Source of the DNA: Shimia sp. R9_2
GTDB lineage: Bacteria; Pseudomonadota; Alphaproteobacteria; Rhodobacterales; Rhodobacteraceae
Assembly: GCF_017743735.1 (NCBI RefSeq)
Contig: NZ_JAGHRO010000004.1
Span: 1-64,000, forward strand
Length of the DNA: 64,000 nucleotides
Direction: 5' to 3'
The notes below the pieces were generated by a model. The model saw only the letters and a program-made list of their open reading frames with translations, did no database searches and was not told where the DNA came from. Numbering within the stretch: position 1 is the stretch's first letter; the number at the start of each line of letters is the position of its first letter. Below are positions 21,010 to 29,906 of the stretch, piece after piece. Both the position numbers and the translations under genes were made by a program.

Positions 21010-23076
21010 TCAATTTAGCGAGTCAAATCCCTGCGCCTGTTTGATCAACTCATCAAATAGTGGCTCGGGCTGCCAATATTCCGCGTCGCCTTCTGCCAGA
21101 ACCCGCAGCTGCGTGCGCAGCGGGATCAGCCCCAATTGATCGCTCGCCATCATTGGCCCACCGCGCCAGCGCGGAAAACCGAAGCCGTGGATCATGGCCA
21201 CGTCAATCTCCGCAGGCGTTTTCACAACGCCCTGCCGCAAAAGCTTGGCGCCGGCATTGGCCATGGCCGCAAGGCAACTGCGTGTGATCTCCGCCTCTTT
21301 GGTGCTGGTCTTGGGCAAGGGCCGCGCGTCCTCGGCCAGTGCCACCGCCAACAGATCGCGGGCGGCCTCATCGGCCTCTCCCAGCGGGTGCTCCATCGAA
21401 TAGAGATACCAACCTTTGCGCATATCGCGCCCTTCGCGCCCATTGCCATAAAGCGACGCAGACAGGCTGGCCCCGGCAATGCGCAACCCCGGCGCATTCA
21501 GCCCCAAAGCATCCGCCACCTGAAACGGCCCACGCGCCATGCCCCAGCTCAGCATCACCCGGTCGATCTCATAAGGGTCGGCCCCAAGGCGCAAAAGCTC
21601 CTCTGCCGCGCGAATACAGGCTCCCATCAGGGTCTGTCCGACAAGCCCGGCCTGCGCCTTGGCCGTCACCGGAAAAAAGCCCATCTTGCTCAGCGCGTCA
21701 AAACAGGTGGCCATCGCAGCACCACCGGTTTGCGCCCCAGCCCCGATCTCCACACCGGCAGTGCGCAGGTAGAGGTTCGGCACGTAAAGGCTTAAAAGAT
21801 CTTCCGGATTCTCCGTCGCGCTCGCCAATGTCTCCAGCGGTGCAGCGGGGTCATGCACCACAATGAGCGCACCTTCATCCACAATACCATCGAGCTGGGC
21901 CACCAACTGACGGGACACTTCCTGACCCAACCCCACCGCTTCGATCACCATATCCGCCGCGCTCAGCGCCACCAGATCTTGGGGCGTCGACAAGGCCGCC
22001 CGCATGGCATCTGCCTGCGCGCCTGAAACCTGCCCGCGTTCCGTCTGCCGGTGCAGCACCGCCTCAAGGCGTTTTTGCGCCAGATCGAGTGCGGCAGGCA
22101 CCTGCGCCACCATCACCACCTCAAAGCCGGAGCGCAGCCCCGCCAGCGCCAGCTCCGCGCCCAACCGGTCACGCCCGACAATCACACCAAGCGTCTTGAT
22201 CTCCCGAGGCGCCTCCTCCAGCAGCTCCGACAAGCGCACCTCTCGGCGCTCCGCCAGTGCCACATGCTGCAATGCCGCGCGCTGCTTGCCATTCAGCAGC
22301 TCTTCAAAACGATCCCGCTCAAAATCCAAGCCGACATCAAACGGCAACAACGGCGCAACCCGCACGCATTCCACAATCGCGTGCCCCGCATCCTGCCCCT
22401 GCGCGGCAAGACGTTTGCGCCAGCTCTCAATGGATTTCTGATGTCCGGCAAAGTCGCTGATCTGCTCAAACGCCTCCCGCGTCGGTCTCGCTGGTTTGAA
22501 CTGGGCAATGCAGGTCAGCGCAAAAAGAACCGTGGCTTCCTCGATATCGCCCTCAGCCACTTCATCCACCGCACCTTCCAGTTCTGGTGCGTTTGCAGGC
22601 AGCACCGCCCCCGCCAACAACAGCTTCAGCGCGGCATCCGCGCCAATCAATCGTGGCAACCGCTGCGTCGCCCCCGCGCCGGGGATCACCCCAAGCGCCG
22701 CGTCCGGCATGGCAAATTGCGCGGTGTGATGCGCGACGCGATAGTGACATGCCAGCGCAAACTCCAATCCGCTGCCCACAACAGCACCGCTCAATCCGAT
22801 CACCACCGGTTTACCCGCCGCCTCAACCATGTTGCACAGATCGCCAAGCCGCAGAGGATTTTTGGGCGCGCCAATCTCCGCATAATCGCTGCCACCGGCA
22901 AAATCGCCCGCCGCGCCGATCAGGGCAATGGCCCCAACCATCTGATCCTCAAGCGCGCGCGCCACAGCCTCCTGCACCGCCTGGCGCACAGGCGCGCCCC
23001 GCGCGTCCGATGGCGGCTCTGACAGGGAAAGGATCGCCACCCCGCCCTCAACCCGATAGTCTAGCAACTGCGTCAT
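21010..23076 (-). CDS. Bifunctional enoyl-CoA hydratase / 3-hydroxyacyl-CoA dehydrogenase (FadJ-type)
   Basis: The 688-aa protein has an N-terminal crotonase domain (about residues 1-190) and a C-terminal 3-hydroxyacyl-CoA dehydrogenase domain (about 280-680). It would carry out two steps of fatty acid beta-oxidation or a related CoA pathway. The oxyanion-hole region is GLSGAVVGSGLEFALACHYR near residue 95. The second catalytic region reads PDAALGVIPGAGATQRLPRL, where the usual PE is PD, so hydratase activity may be altered. The dehydrogenase part has the NAD-binding TLGVIVGRDRLGAELALAG and the late HGFGFPRWRGGPM. No thiolase gene is adjacent. It starts MTQLLDYRVEGGVAILSLS and looks full length. 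Confidence 0.88.
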   Translation of the reverse strand: MTQLLDYRVEGGVAILSLSEPPSDARGAPVRQAVQEAVARALEDQMVGAIALIGAAGDFAGGSDYAEIGAPKNPLRLGDLCNMVEAAGKPVVIGLSGAVVGSGLEFALACHYRVAHHTAQFAMPDAALGVIPGAGATQRLPRLIGADAALKLLLAGAVLPANAPELEGAVDEVAEGDIEEATVLFALTCIAQFKPARPTREAFEQISDFAGHQKSIESWRKRLAAQGQDAGHAIVECVRVAPLLPFDVGLDFERDRFEELLNGKQRAALQHVALAERREVRLSELLEEAPREIKTLGVIVGRDRLGAELALAGLRSGFEVVMVAQVPAALDLAQKRLEAVLHRQTERGQVSGAQADAMRAALSTPQDLVALSAADMVIEAVGLGQEVSRQLVAQLDGIVDEGALIVVHDPAAPLETLASATENPEDLLSLYVPNLYLRTAGVEIGAGAQTGGAAMATCFDALSKMGFFPVTAKAQAGLVGQTLMGACIRAAEELLRLGADPYEIDRVMLSWGMARGPFQVADALGLNAPGLRIAGASLSASLYGNGREGRDMRKGWYLYSMEHPLGEADEAARDLLAVALAEDARPLPKTSTKEAEITRSCLAAMANAGAKLLRQGVVKTPAEIDVAMIHGFGFPRWRGGPMMASDQLGLIPLRTQLRVLAEGDAEYWQPEPLFDELIKQAQGFDSLN

Positions 23077-23203
23077 GCCTCAACCCTGACAATCTTATGG
23101 TGCAAGTCTTTGTGTTTTCAGAGTTTAGCGGCCTGCCCCTCTCACGCAAGCCTGAGATCGCCGCCGCGCATTTTTTGACAGCAAATAGACCTGCACACCA
23201 CCC

Positions 23204-23232
23204 TTGAAACATATGCGGTTTTTATTATATGT
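23204..23232 (+). promoter_or_regulatory. Promoter with overlapping operator for the sulfur operon
   Basis: TTGAAA (23204-23209) and TATATG (23226-23231) are spaced 16 bases and could be -35 and -10. They are overlapped by an inverted repeat, ACATAT (23209-23214) with ATATGT (23227-23232). In other Alphaproteobacteria the persulfide dioxygenase operon is repressed by the ArsR-type sensor BigR/SqrR binding at the promoter. The site fits that layout but its sequence was not matched to a known BigR box. Confidence 0.5.
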
Positions 23233-23253
23233 GCATCCTATGGAGGAATTCTA

Positions 23254-24117
23254 ATGAAGCCAGACGTCACCGCCTTCTTTGATGATGCGACCAACACTGT
23301 CTCCTTTGTGGTCAAAGACCCGGAAGGCAGCGCCTGCGCCATCATCGACAGCGTGCTGGATTTTGACCACGCCGCCGGGCGGACCGATACAAAATCCGCA
23401 GATGCGATCATTGCGCACATCAAAGCCAACGCGCTGAAGGTCGACTGGATCTTGGAAAGCCACGTCCACGCCGATCACCTCTCCGCCGCCCCCTACCTTC
23501 AGGAACAGCTTGGCGGCAAAATCGGCATCGGCAAAAACATCACGCTCATTCAGGACACCTTCGGGAAAATCTTCAACGAAGGCACCGAATTTCAACGCGA
23601 CGGCTCGCAGTTTGACCAGCTCTTCTCTGAGGGCGACAGCTTCATGATCGGCCAGATGCGCTGTGATGTTCTGCACACGCCTGGCCACACACCGGCCTGC
23701 ATGACCTATGTGATTGGCGATGCGGCCTTTGTAGGCGACACACTGTTCATGCCGGATTTCGGCACCGCCCGCTGTGACTTCCCCGGCGGCTCCTCTGAGG
23801 ATCTTTTTCAATCGATCCAGAAAATCCTCTCCCTGCCGGATGACACCCGCATCTTCGTCGGCCACGACTACAAAGCCCCCGGACGTGATGAATTTGCCTG
23901 GGAAACCACGGTCGCCGCGCAGAAAGCCAACAACGTGCATGTGGGGGCCGAGGCGGATCAGGCAAGCTTTGTCGCCATGCGCGATGCCCGCGACGCAACG
24001 CTCTCGATGCCCAAACTCATCATCCCCTCGCTGCAAGTGAACATGCGCGCAGGCCAAATGCCGGAACCGGATGAGGATGGCGATGTCTACCTCAAGGTTC
24101 CCATAAATAAGCTTTGA
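23254..24117 (+). CDS. MBL-fold persulfide dioxygenase-type hydrolase (Blh-like)
   Basis: The 287-aa protein is a metallo-beta-lactamase-fold enzyme of the ETHE1/Blh kind, which oxidises glutathione persulfide to sulfite during sulfide detoxification. The metal motif is ESHVHADHLSAAPYL (about residues 68-82), followed by VLHTPGHTPACMTYV (His near 146), FVGDTLFMPDFGTARCDFPG (Asp) and IFVGHDYKAPGRDEFAWET (last His). A GGAGGAATTCTA ribosome site precedes the ATG. It heads a four-gene operon with PmpA, PmpB and a sulfurtransferase/phosphatase-like protein, the arrangement of bigR-regulated operons. No bigR gene is visible in the window. Confidence 0.88.
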   Translation: MKPDVTAFFDDATNTVSFVVKDPEGSACAIIDSVLDFDHAAGRTDTKSADAIIAHIKANALKVDWILESHVHADHLSAAPYLQEQLGGKIGIGKNITLIQDTFGKIFNEGTEFQRDGSQFDQLFSEGDSFMIGQMRCDVLHTPGHTPACMTYVIGDAAFVGDTLFMPDFGTARCDFPGGSSEDLFQSIQKILSLPDDTRIFVGHDYKAPGRDEFAWETTVAAQKANNVHVGAEADQASFVAMRDARDATLSMPKLIIPSLQVNMRAGQMPEPDEDGDVYLKVPINKL

Positions 24118-24148
24118 CCCTCAAGGCACTGTAAGAAAAGGAAAACAC

Positions 24149-24586
24149 ATGTTGAACGCGATCCCCGCCGATTGGCTCTGGGGGCTGGCTGGCGGCCTGT
24201 TGATCGGCACCGGTGGTGCGGTCTTTCTGCTCGGCAACGGCCGTATCATGGGCGCAAGCGGCATCCTTGGCGGGCTGGTCGACGGCTCCGGACGCAGCAA
24301 CTGGGCAGAGCGGGCGATCTTTCTGCTGGGGGTCTTTGCCCTGCCGCTTTTGTTGCTGCCTGTGGCGGGTCCGGTCGACACCCATGTGACCCAGAACCTG
24401 CTGGTGCTGGTTGCCGCCGGTCTCTGCGTGGGCATCGGCACACGTATGGCCAATGGCTGCACCTCCGGCCACGGCGTCTGCGGCATCTCCCGCCTGTCAC
24501 TGCGCGGGATTGTGGCCACTGTGTTCTACATCCTCGCAGGCGGCCTGACCGTCGCGCTCTTTCGCCATCTTCTGGGAGTGATCTGA
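24149..24586 (+). CDS. YeeE/YedE-type sulfur transporter, N-terminal subunit (PmpA-like)
   Basis: The 145-aa membrane protein has about four hydrophobic segments and the family signatures GGLLIGTGGAVFLLGNGRIM and GTRMANGCTSGHGVCGISRL. The conserved Cys in the latter (residues near 97 and 103) is implicated in passing thiosulfate or sulfane sulfur through the membrane in YeeE relatives. The YeeE channel is split in two here, as in PmpA/PmpB. It lies 31 bases after the persulfide dioxygenase and its TGA overlaps the ATG of the second half (TGATG). Confidence 0.85.
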   Translation: MLNAIPADWLWGLAGGLLIGTGGAVFLLGNGRIMGASGILGGLVDGSGRSNWAERAIFLLGVFALPLLLLPVAGPVDTHVTQNLLVLVAAGLCVGIGTRMANGCTSGHGVCGISRLSLRGIVATVFYILAGGLTVALFRHLLGVI

Positions 24587-25020
24587 TGCCCCGTTTCCTG
24601 CTCGCGTTTCTCGCCGGTGGCCTCTTTGGCACGGGCCTCTTTCTCTCCGGCATGACCGACGCCGCCAAAGTTCAGGGCTGGCTCGATGTTTTTGGCGCTT
24701 GGGACCCGACACTCGCATTTGTGATGGGCGGTGCCATCATCCCCATGGCGATCGCCTGGCGCATCGCTGAGGGGCGCAAGCCACTGGTTGGCGGCACCTT
24801 CCCCAAACCGCCAGAGCCGAAACTTGGCCGCAATCTTGTTGTGGGATCTGTGCTTTTTGGGGTTGGCTGGGGATTGGCGGGCCTCTGCCCCGGCCCTGCG
24901 GTAGCCTCTCTCAGCTATGGCGGCTGGCCGCATTGGGTGTTCTTTGCCGCGATGCTCGCCGGCATGATCCTCACCCCATTTGCACGCGCGCAGCTAGACA
25001 GAGCGGTTCCCGCCGAGTAA
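24586..25020 (+). CDS. YeeE/YedE-type sulfur transporter, second subunit (PmpB-like, DUF6691)
   Basis: The 144-aa membrane protein carries the mirror signatures GGLFGTGLFLSGMTDAAKVQ and GVGWGLAGLCPGPAVASLSY, with the conserved Cys in LCPGPA. It has about four hydrophobic segments. Together with the upstream protein it should form a complete YeeE-type pore for reduced sulfur compounds. The ATG overlaps the upstream stop, and it ends 9 bases before the next gene. Confidence 0.85.
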   Translation: MPRFLLAFLAGGLFGTGLFLSGMTDAAKVQGWLDVFGAWDPTLAFVMGGAIIPMAIAWRIAEGRKPLVGGTFPKPPEPKLGRNLVVGSVLFGVGWGLAGLCPGPAVASLSYGGWPHWVFFAAMLAGMILTPFARAQLDRAVPAE

Positions 25021-25029
25021 TCAATCCGC

Positions 25030-25458
25030 ATGGATATTCGTCAGATCACCGACCGCTTCTTTGCCGCGCCTCAGATTGACGCAGCAGACTTCGCCGCCCT
25101 TGCCGATGCTGGCTTTGGACTTGTCATCAACAACCGGCCCGACGGCGAAGTCGGCCCGGACCAGCACAGCGAAACCATGCGCGCCGCCGCCGAGGCAGCT
25201 GGTCTGAAATATGTGGTCAACCCGCTGACCATGGAAACCATGACCGAAGACCGTCAGGCGCTTCAGCGCGACAGTCTTGCGGATTGCGAAGGCAAAGTTC
25301 TGGCCTACTGCCGCTCCGGCACGCGCTCCACGATCTGCTGGGCGCTGGCACATGCGGGCGAGATGGCCTCTGAAGACATCGTCAACGCTGCCGCGCAGGG
25401 CGGCTACGATCTCTCCGGTCTAAAACCGCATCTCGATCAGATCAAAAACAACAAATAA
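25030..25458 (+). CDS. TIGR01244 / DUF442 sulfur transferase-phosphatase family protein
   Basis: The 142-aa protein belongs to the DUF442 family, often fused to or next to Blh-type dioxygenases. The phosphatase-like loop AYCRSGTRSTICWALA (about residues 97-112) has the C-x5-R signature, and NNRPDGEVGPDQ (about 35-46) provides a further conserved acidic residue. Family members are thought to handle sulfane sulfur or persulfides. It starts 9 bases after pmpB with no strong ribosome site, consistent with translational coupling. It is the last gene before a strong terminator. Confidence 0.85.
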   Translation: MDIRQITDRFFAAPQIDAADFAALADAGFGLVINNRPDGEVGPDQHSETMRAAAEAAGLKYVVNPLTMETMTEDRQALQRDSLADCEGKVLAYCRSGTRSTICWALAHAGEMASEDIVNAAAQGGYDLSGLKPHLDQIKNNK

Positions 25459-25478
25459 GAATTTGATTAAAAATAGAA

Positions 25479-25505
25479 AAGCCCCGATTGATCGGGGCTT
25501 TTTCT
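25479..25505 (+). terminator. Rho-independent terminator of the sulfur operon
   Basis: AAGCCCCGAT and ATCGGGGCTT pair around a TG loop (25479-25500), followed by TTTT. The A-rich stretch on the other side lets it also end the convergent FliM/FliN-like gene. Confidence 0.9.
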
Positions 25506-25523
25506 TTGGGTATACGGCCGGAC

Positions 25524-26858
25524 TTATGTGCCGGGCAGATCCAGATCCGCCAGCGCCATCGGATCACCGATATCATCTGAGCCCAGATTGATAAGATCAT
25601 CCAGATCGTCCAACCCGCCAAAATCTTCCCCGCTGTCCGCATCCAATCCGATGCCGCCCATAGAATCCAGATCCGGCAGGTCGCCACCAAGATCAGGCAG
25701 ACCACCGCCATCAAGATCGGGCAATCCGCCACCCAGATCAGGTAGGTCCCCACCCATGTCCGGCATGCCGCCGTCGAGATCAGGAAGGCCGCCGCCGCTG
25801 AGGTCTGGCAGGGCCGGAGTGTCCATATCAGGCATGCCACCCATGGCAGGCAAATCGCCGCCCATATCTGGCATACCGCCCATTGCAGGCATGGCAGGCT
25901 CATCCATTCCGGGAAGACCGCCCATATCAGATGCGCCTGCAAGGCCATTCGTCAGACCGCTCGCCAGCGCCGCGCCAGCAAGCCCCGGCACACAGACCGC
26001 ACGCATCCCGTCGAGCTGACCAATGCGGGCATCCGCGATCACCTCACCACCCAGAGCCTCCAGCTTGGCGGATTTGATCGGATCTTCCGGAAGTTTCAGC
26101 ACATCGCCAACCTGCAAGCCCTGAATTTGCGCAATCGGCATGGAAACCTTGCCGATCACCGCATTCAGCGTGGTGGTTGCCTGTTTGACCGTGCTCTGGA
26201 ATTTCTCAGCACCGGATTTCTCTTCCTCGTCACTGCCTTCAACCAGCACTTCGATGTCGGGGAAAATCCACGCCATGGTGCCGGTTTTCTTGCCATGCTC
26301 CAGCGTGATGTCCATTACGAACATATGGTAGTCCTGCGCCATCATGCCCAGCGACAAGGTCCGCCGGTCCGCCACCATCGCGCCAAACTTATAGTGCTGC
26401 AACCATTTTGGCGGCTCGCCCTCTTCGCCCAGATTGCGGACAAACCGCATCAGCGCATCTTCCATCAACGGGGTGATCAATGCGGCATCCACACGGGTCG
26501 GTACACGATCCACAACCGGCTTCGGGATCACCTGTCCCAGCGTCTGGAATTCCACCAGACCGGCGAGCACCTGCATATCCACAGCCATGGCACCGGGCTC
26601 ACCGTTCTGCCCTTCCAGAATGGCCAGCAGCGATTCTTCATCCAGAATCTCCTGCAGCGCACGGTGCGGCAGCGTGGTGTGGGTCACCTTGGTCACATCC
26701 AGCGCCAGATCGAGCCCCTTCTCAGCAGCCTTGGCCAACCCAAGCCGCATGGCTTTGGTCGGCGACATCGCCCGTGCCTGATGCTCGGTGCTGCCGTCCG
26801 TTGCCTTACGTCTGAGAATGGAGCTGCCTTTGGTCTCGCCCATGTTCATCACTGCCAT
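25524..26858 (-). CDS. FliM/FliN C-terminal-domain protein with a Gly-Leu-Pro-Asp-rich tail
   Basis: The 444-aa product combines three parts. Residues 1-215 resemble the middle of FliM-like proteins. Residues about 225-295 form a SpoA-type surface-presentation domain (TTLNAVIGKVSMPIAQIQGL followed by GDVLKLPEDPI), as in the flagellar C-ring proteins FliM/FliN. Residues about 310-444 are a low-complexity tail of short units such as GGLPDL, GGMPDM and GGDLPDL, ending in acidic repeats. The family role would be torque and switching at the flagellar motor, but no flagellar genes are nearby and the tail is not a feature of standard FliM. It starts MAVMNMGETKGSSIL; starts at residues 4 or 6 are possible. 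Confidence 0.78.
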   Translation of the reverse strand: MAVMNMGETKGSSILRRKATDGSTEHQARAMSPTKAMRLGLAKAAEKGLDLALDVTKVTHTTLPHRALQEILDEESLLAILEGQNGEPGAMAVDMQVLAGLVEFQTLGQVIPKPVVDRVPTRVDAALITPLMEDALMRFVRNLGEEGEPPKWLQHYKFGAMVADRRTLSLGMMAQDYHMFVMDITLEHGKKTGTMAWIFPDIEVLVEGSDEEEKSGAEKFQSTVKQATTTLNAVIGKVSMPIAQIQGLQVGDVLKLPEDPIKSAKLEALGGEVIADARIGQLDGMRAVCVPGLAGAALASGLTNGLAGASDMGGLPGMDEPAMPAMGGMPDMGGDLPAMGGMPDMDTPALPDLSGGGLPDLDGGMPDMGGDLPDLGGGLPDLDGGGLPDLGGDLPDLDSMGGIGLDADSGEDFGGLDDLDDLINLGSDDIGDPMALADLDLPGT

Positions 26859-26943
26859 ATTTGTGGATCCGTTCCATGGCAGATTTGCCCCAATAAGGTT
26901 AACAGCCCCTCTACGAAGCCGCTAAAACGCCTTCAAAAACCGG

Positions 26944-29634
26944 TCATTGTGCCGCGAGCGCTGCGGATTGTGGCAGGATCACCCGAAAGGCTGCGCCCCC
27001 CTGTCCCGGCAGGTAGTCCACAGAGCCGCCCAGACGGGTCATAATCTCTCGGCAAATCGCCAATCCAAGCCCCGCGCCGCTGACTTTCTGCTCACCGGTC
27101 CGGGCGAATTTTTCAAAGATCACCGCCTGATCCGCTTTGGAAATACCGCTGCCATTGTCGATAAAATCAATCACCAGCTGCCCCTGCCCGTATTGCACCG
27201 AGATATGCAGCTTCGGCGTTGGCGCATCACAATATTTCTGAGCGTTTCCAATAAGATTGATAAAGACCTGACTGAGGCGATCAAGATCGGTGGTCAGGGT
27301 CACTTTCTCCGACAGAAGATCCCGCATCACCCGAAGCTCGACGGTCTGATTGCCCGTCAGCGCGCTTGACAGCGCATGATCAAGCACATCGCCCAGCACG
27401 CCGGTCTGCTCGTTCAGGCTCACCTGTCCGTTTTCCAGAACACTCAGGTCCAACAGATCGTCCAGCAGCCGTGTCAGGCGGATCGCCTCATCGTGGATGA
27501 TCGAGCTGTAGCGCACCTTTTCCTTCGCACTCAGCCGGTCACTGTCGCGCAAAATCTCCGAAAAGGCACGGATAGAGGTCATCGGCGTGCGCAACTCATG
27601 GCTGACCTGACTGAGGAAGGCATCCTTCTGCTCCGAGATCTGCGTGAGCTTCTCGTTGGCCTGCCTCAACTGCCGTGCGGTGCGCGCCTGTTCTTCAGAT
27701 TTCGCCTCAAGCCGCGAGGAATATTCCATCATCTGCGCGGTTTCATCCGCCACCGCCATCAGGTCTTCCACCGACACCGAGGCACCGCCCACAATCTGCC
27801 CGATCATCGCATGGGCCGTCGCCGCGCCCACAGAACCCGCCAGCTCACGCTCCAGCACCGCAAGGAAATCCGGTGACGGCTCGGGCACCAGTCCGCTCAA
27901 GCCCTGCCGACGCGCCTCGCGCTCAAACAACCGCTGCGCCTCCCGCGCGCCAATGATGCGCTGCGCCATCACCATCAGGTCTTCACTCTGCGCAAGACTC
28001 CCGCTCCAGCTCTGCGGCGTGCGGCTGTGCTCAAACACATTCACAAACTGCGCTCCCTGCAGCCGTTCAAGTGGTGAGGGAAAGCCCACCAGCGAAGCAA
28101 TGAAGAAGCTCAGCGTGTTCAGCAGCATCGACCAGAAGATCGCATGCACCAGCGGGTCCATCCCCGTGATGCCAAAAAACGCCTGTGGCCGCAGCCAGCC
28201 AAGCCCAAACGGCCCCTCTGTCAGCACCGCAGTGCCGATCAGCGTTCCGGTCCCAAAGCTGGGCAGCAACAGCGTGTAGGCCCAGATCAGAAAGCCCACG
28301 CTTAGACCCACAAAGGCGCCGGTGCGCGTGGCCCCGCGCCAGAAAATCCCGCCAATCAGCACCGGCAGGAACTGCGCCACACCGGCAAAAGAGATCAACC
28401 CGATGGAGGCCAGCGCCGCCCCTCCGCCGGACAGGCGGAAATAGAGGTAGCCCAGAAAGACAACAGCCGCGATCGAGATCCGGCGCGACAACAGCACCAC
28501 ATGGCGCACATCGCCAGACACGGTCGCGCCCCCGCTTTGCGCGCTCAGCCAGATCGGCATGACAATATGGTTGGACACCATGGTCGAAAGCGCCAGCGCG
28601 GCGACAATCACCATAGAGGTCGCGCTGGAAAACCCGCCCAGAAACGACAGCATCGCCAGCCCGTCATTCCCCGTCGCCAGCGGCACGGTCAGCACAAAGA
28701 AATCAGGGTTGGCTCCGGGCGGCATCATATCAAGGCCAACCACCGCAATCGGCACCACAAAGAGGCTCATCACCATCAGGTAAAGCGGAAAGGCCCAGCT
28801 TGCCGTGCGCAGGTGATCTTCGTCCTCATTCTCCACCACCATGACCTGAAACATCCGCGGCAGACACAAAAATGCGGCCGCCGAGAGAAAGATTAGCGTC
28901 GCCCAGCGGTCACCGCGCATGTCCCACTGACCGATCTTGCTGGCGTCAATCCGCTCGAAAATATCGCTCACACCGCCCGCGACGCCCCAGACCACAAAGG
29001 CCCCAACCGCCAGAAGCGCGAAGAGTTTGACAATCGCCTCCACCGCAATTGCCATGACCACACCGTGGTGGCGCTCATTGGCATCAAGATTGCGCGTGCC
29101 AAAGACAATTGTGAAGAGCGCCAATCCGCAGGCCACCAGCAGAGCGTTGTTACCGTGATTAATCTCCGTCAACTCTGCTCCGTAAGCATCTGAGAAAACG
29201 CCAAAACTCACGGTGACAGATTGCAGCTGCAGCGCGATGTAGGGCGTGGTGCCAACCACCGCGAGAATGGTTACCCCAACCGCGAGCATATTGGATTTTC
29301 CGTAACGCGAGGAGATCAGATCCGCAATCGAGGTGATGCGCTGACTGCGCCCGATGCGCACCAGTTTGCGCAGCAACCACCACCAGCCGATCACCACCAG
29401 TGACGGGCCGATATAGATCGTCAGATACTCCAACCCGGAGCGCGCCGCATAGCCAACCGCGCCATAAAACGTCCAGGCGGTGCAATAGATGGACAGCGAC
29501 AGCGTGTAGATCAGCGGACTGCGCAGCCAGCCGCCTTTGCCGTTGAGCGCCGCACGCTCCGCACCAAAAGCCACCGCAAACAGAAAGGCGACATAGATCA
29601 GGCAAACGCCTACGAGGATGTTTAACGCCCCCAT
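26944..29634 (-). CDS. Solute-symporter-fused sensor histidine kinase (CrbS/CbrA type)
   Basis: The 896-aa protein has an N-terminal sodium/solute symporter domain with about 12-13 membrane segments (residues 1-480). A linker follows, then a histidine kinase core: HisKA with QVSHELRTPMTSIRAFSEIL (His near residue 678) and HATPase_c with NLIGNAQKYCD, DFIDNGSGISKADQ and GAGLGLAICREIM. This is the architecture of CrbS and CbrA, which link substrate passage to two-component signalling. CrbS controls acetyl-CoA synthetase in gamma-proteobacteria. It overlaps the upstream small membrane gene by one base and is in the same operon as a CheY-like regulator, 4 kb from an acs operon. A role in acetate or carboxylate sensing is inferred. 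Confidence 0.88.
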   Translation of the reverse strand: MGALNILVGVCLIYVAFLFAVAFGAERAALNGKGGWLRSPLIYTLSLSIYCTAWTFYGAVGYAARSGLEYLTIYIGPSLVVIGWWWLLRKLVRIGRSQRITSIADLISSRYGKSNMLAVGVTILAVVGTTPYIALQLQSVTVSFGVFSDAYGAELTEINHGNNALLVACGLALFTIVFGTRNLDANERHHGVVMAIAVEAIVKLFALLAVGAFVVWGVAGGVSDIFERIDASKIGQWDMRGDRWATLIFLSAAAFLCLPRMFQVMVVENEDEDHLRTASWAFPLYLMVMSLFVVPIAVVGLDMMPPGANPDFFVLTVPLATGNDGLAMLSFLGGFSSATSMVIVAALALSTMVSNHIVMPIWLSAQSGGATVSGDVRHVVLLSRRISIAAVVFLGYLYFRLSGGGAALASIGLISFAGVAQFLPVLIGGIFWRGATRTGAFVGLSVGFLIWAYTLLLPSFGTGTLIGTAVLTEGPFGLGWLRPQAFFGITGMDPLVHAIFWSMLLNTLSFFIASLVGFPSPLERLQGAQFVNVFEHSRTPQSWSGSLAQSEDLMVMAQRIIGAREAQRLFEREARRQGLSGLVPEPSPDFLAVLERELAGSVGAATAHAMIGQIVGGASVSVEDLMAVADETAQMMEYSSRLEAKSEEQARTARQLRQANEKLTQISEQKDAFLSQVSHELRTPMTSIRAFSEILRDSDRLSAKEKVRYSSIIHDEAIRLTRLLDDLLDLSVLENGQVSLNEQTGVLGDVLDHALSSALTGNQTVELRVMRDLLSEKVTLTTDLDRLSQVFINLIGNAQKYCDAPTPKLHISVQYGQGQLVIDFIDNGSGISKADQAVIFEKFARTGEQKVSGAGLGLAICREIMTRLGGSVDYLPGQGGAAFRVILPQSAALAAQ

Positions 29635-29906
29635 CAGCGCCCCCCACCTTCCTCCTGCGCATCACTGCGTTTCATCAGAAAGGCAAACCAAGCCCCAAGC
29701 AGCACAAGCGCAAACCAGACCAGAAAGATATAGATGATGGCGTCCGAGCTGGCGACGCTGCCTGCACCATCTTCAGGGGTGGGCCACAGCAACGGCACCG
29801 CCCACAGCACAGCGCCCACAACAGGCACCATGCGAACGGTGTCAATCAACCTGCGACGGCGATAGCTCTGCCGCTCCAGAAACGGGATATTGGGCCGATC
29901 GCTCAT
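29634..29906 (-). CDS. Small membrane protein of the sensor-kinase operon
   Basis: The 90-aa product has a basic N-terminus (RQSYRRRRLIDTVRM) and two hydrophobic segments at about residues 26-44 and 55-80. Its C-terminus is charged (KRSDAQEEGGGR). It overlaps the response regulator by 4 bases upstream and the symporter kinase by 1 base downstream, so the three genes form a tight operon. Small two-span subunits accompany many sodium/solute symporters such as ActP and YhjB-type proteins, and this could be such a subunit. The family is not certain. Confidence 0.75.
   Translation of the reverse strand: MSDRPNIPFLERQSYRRRRLIDTVRMVPVVGAVLWAVPLLWPTPEDGAGSVASSDAIIYIFLVWFALVLLGAWFAFLMKRSDAQEEGGGR

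Noticed and set aside
25640..25930. Possible CRISPR or satellite array because of repeated short units
   Set aside because: The repeats are irregular codon-level repeats encoding the GLPDL-type tail of the FliM/FliN-like protein; there are no unique spacers.
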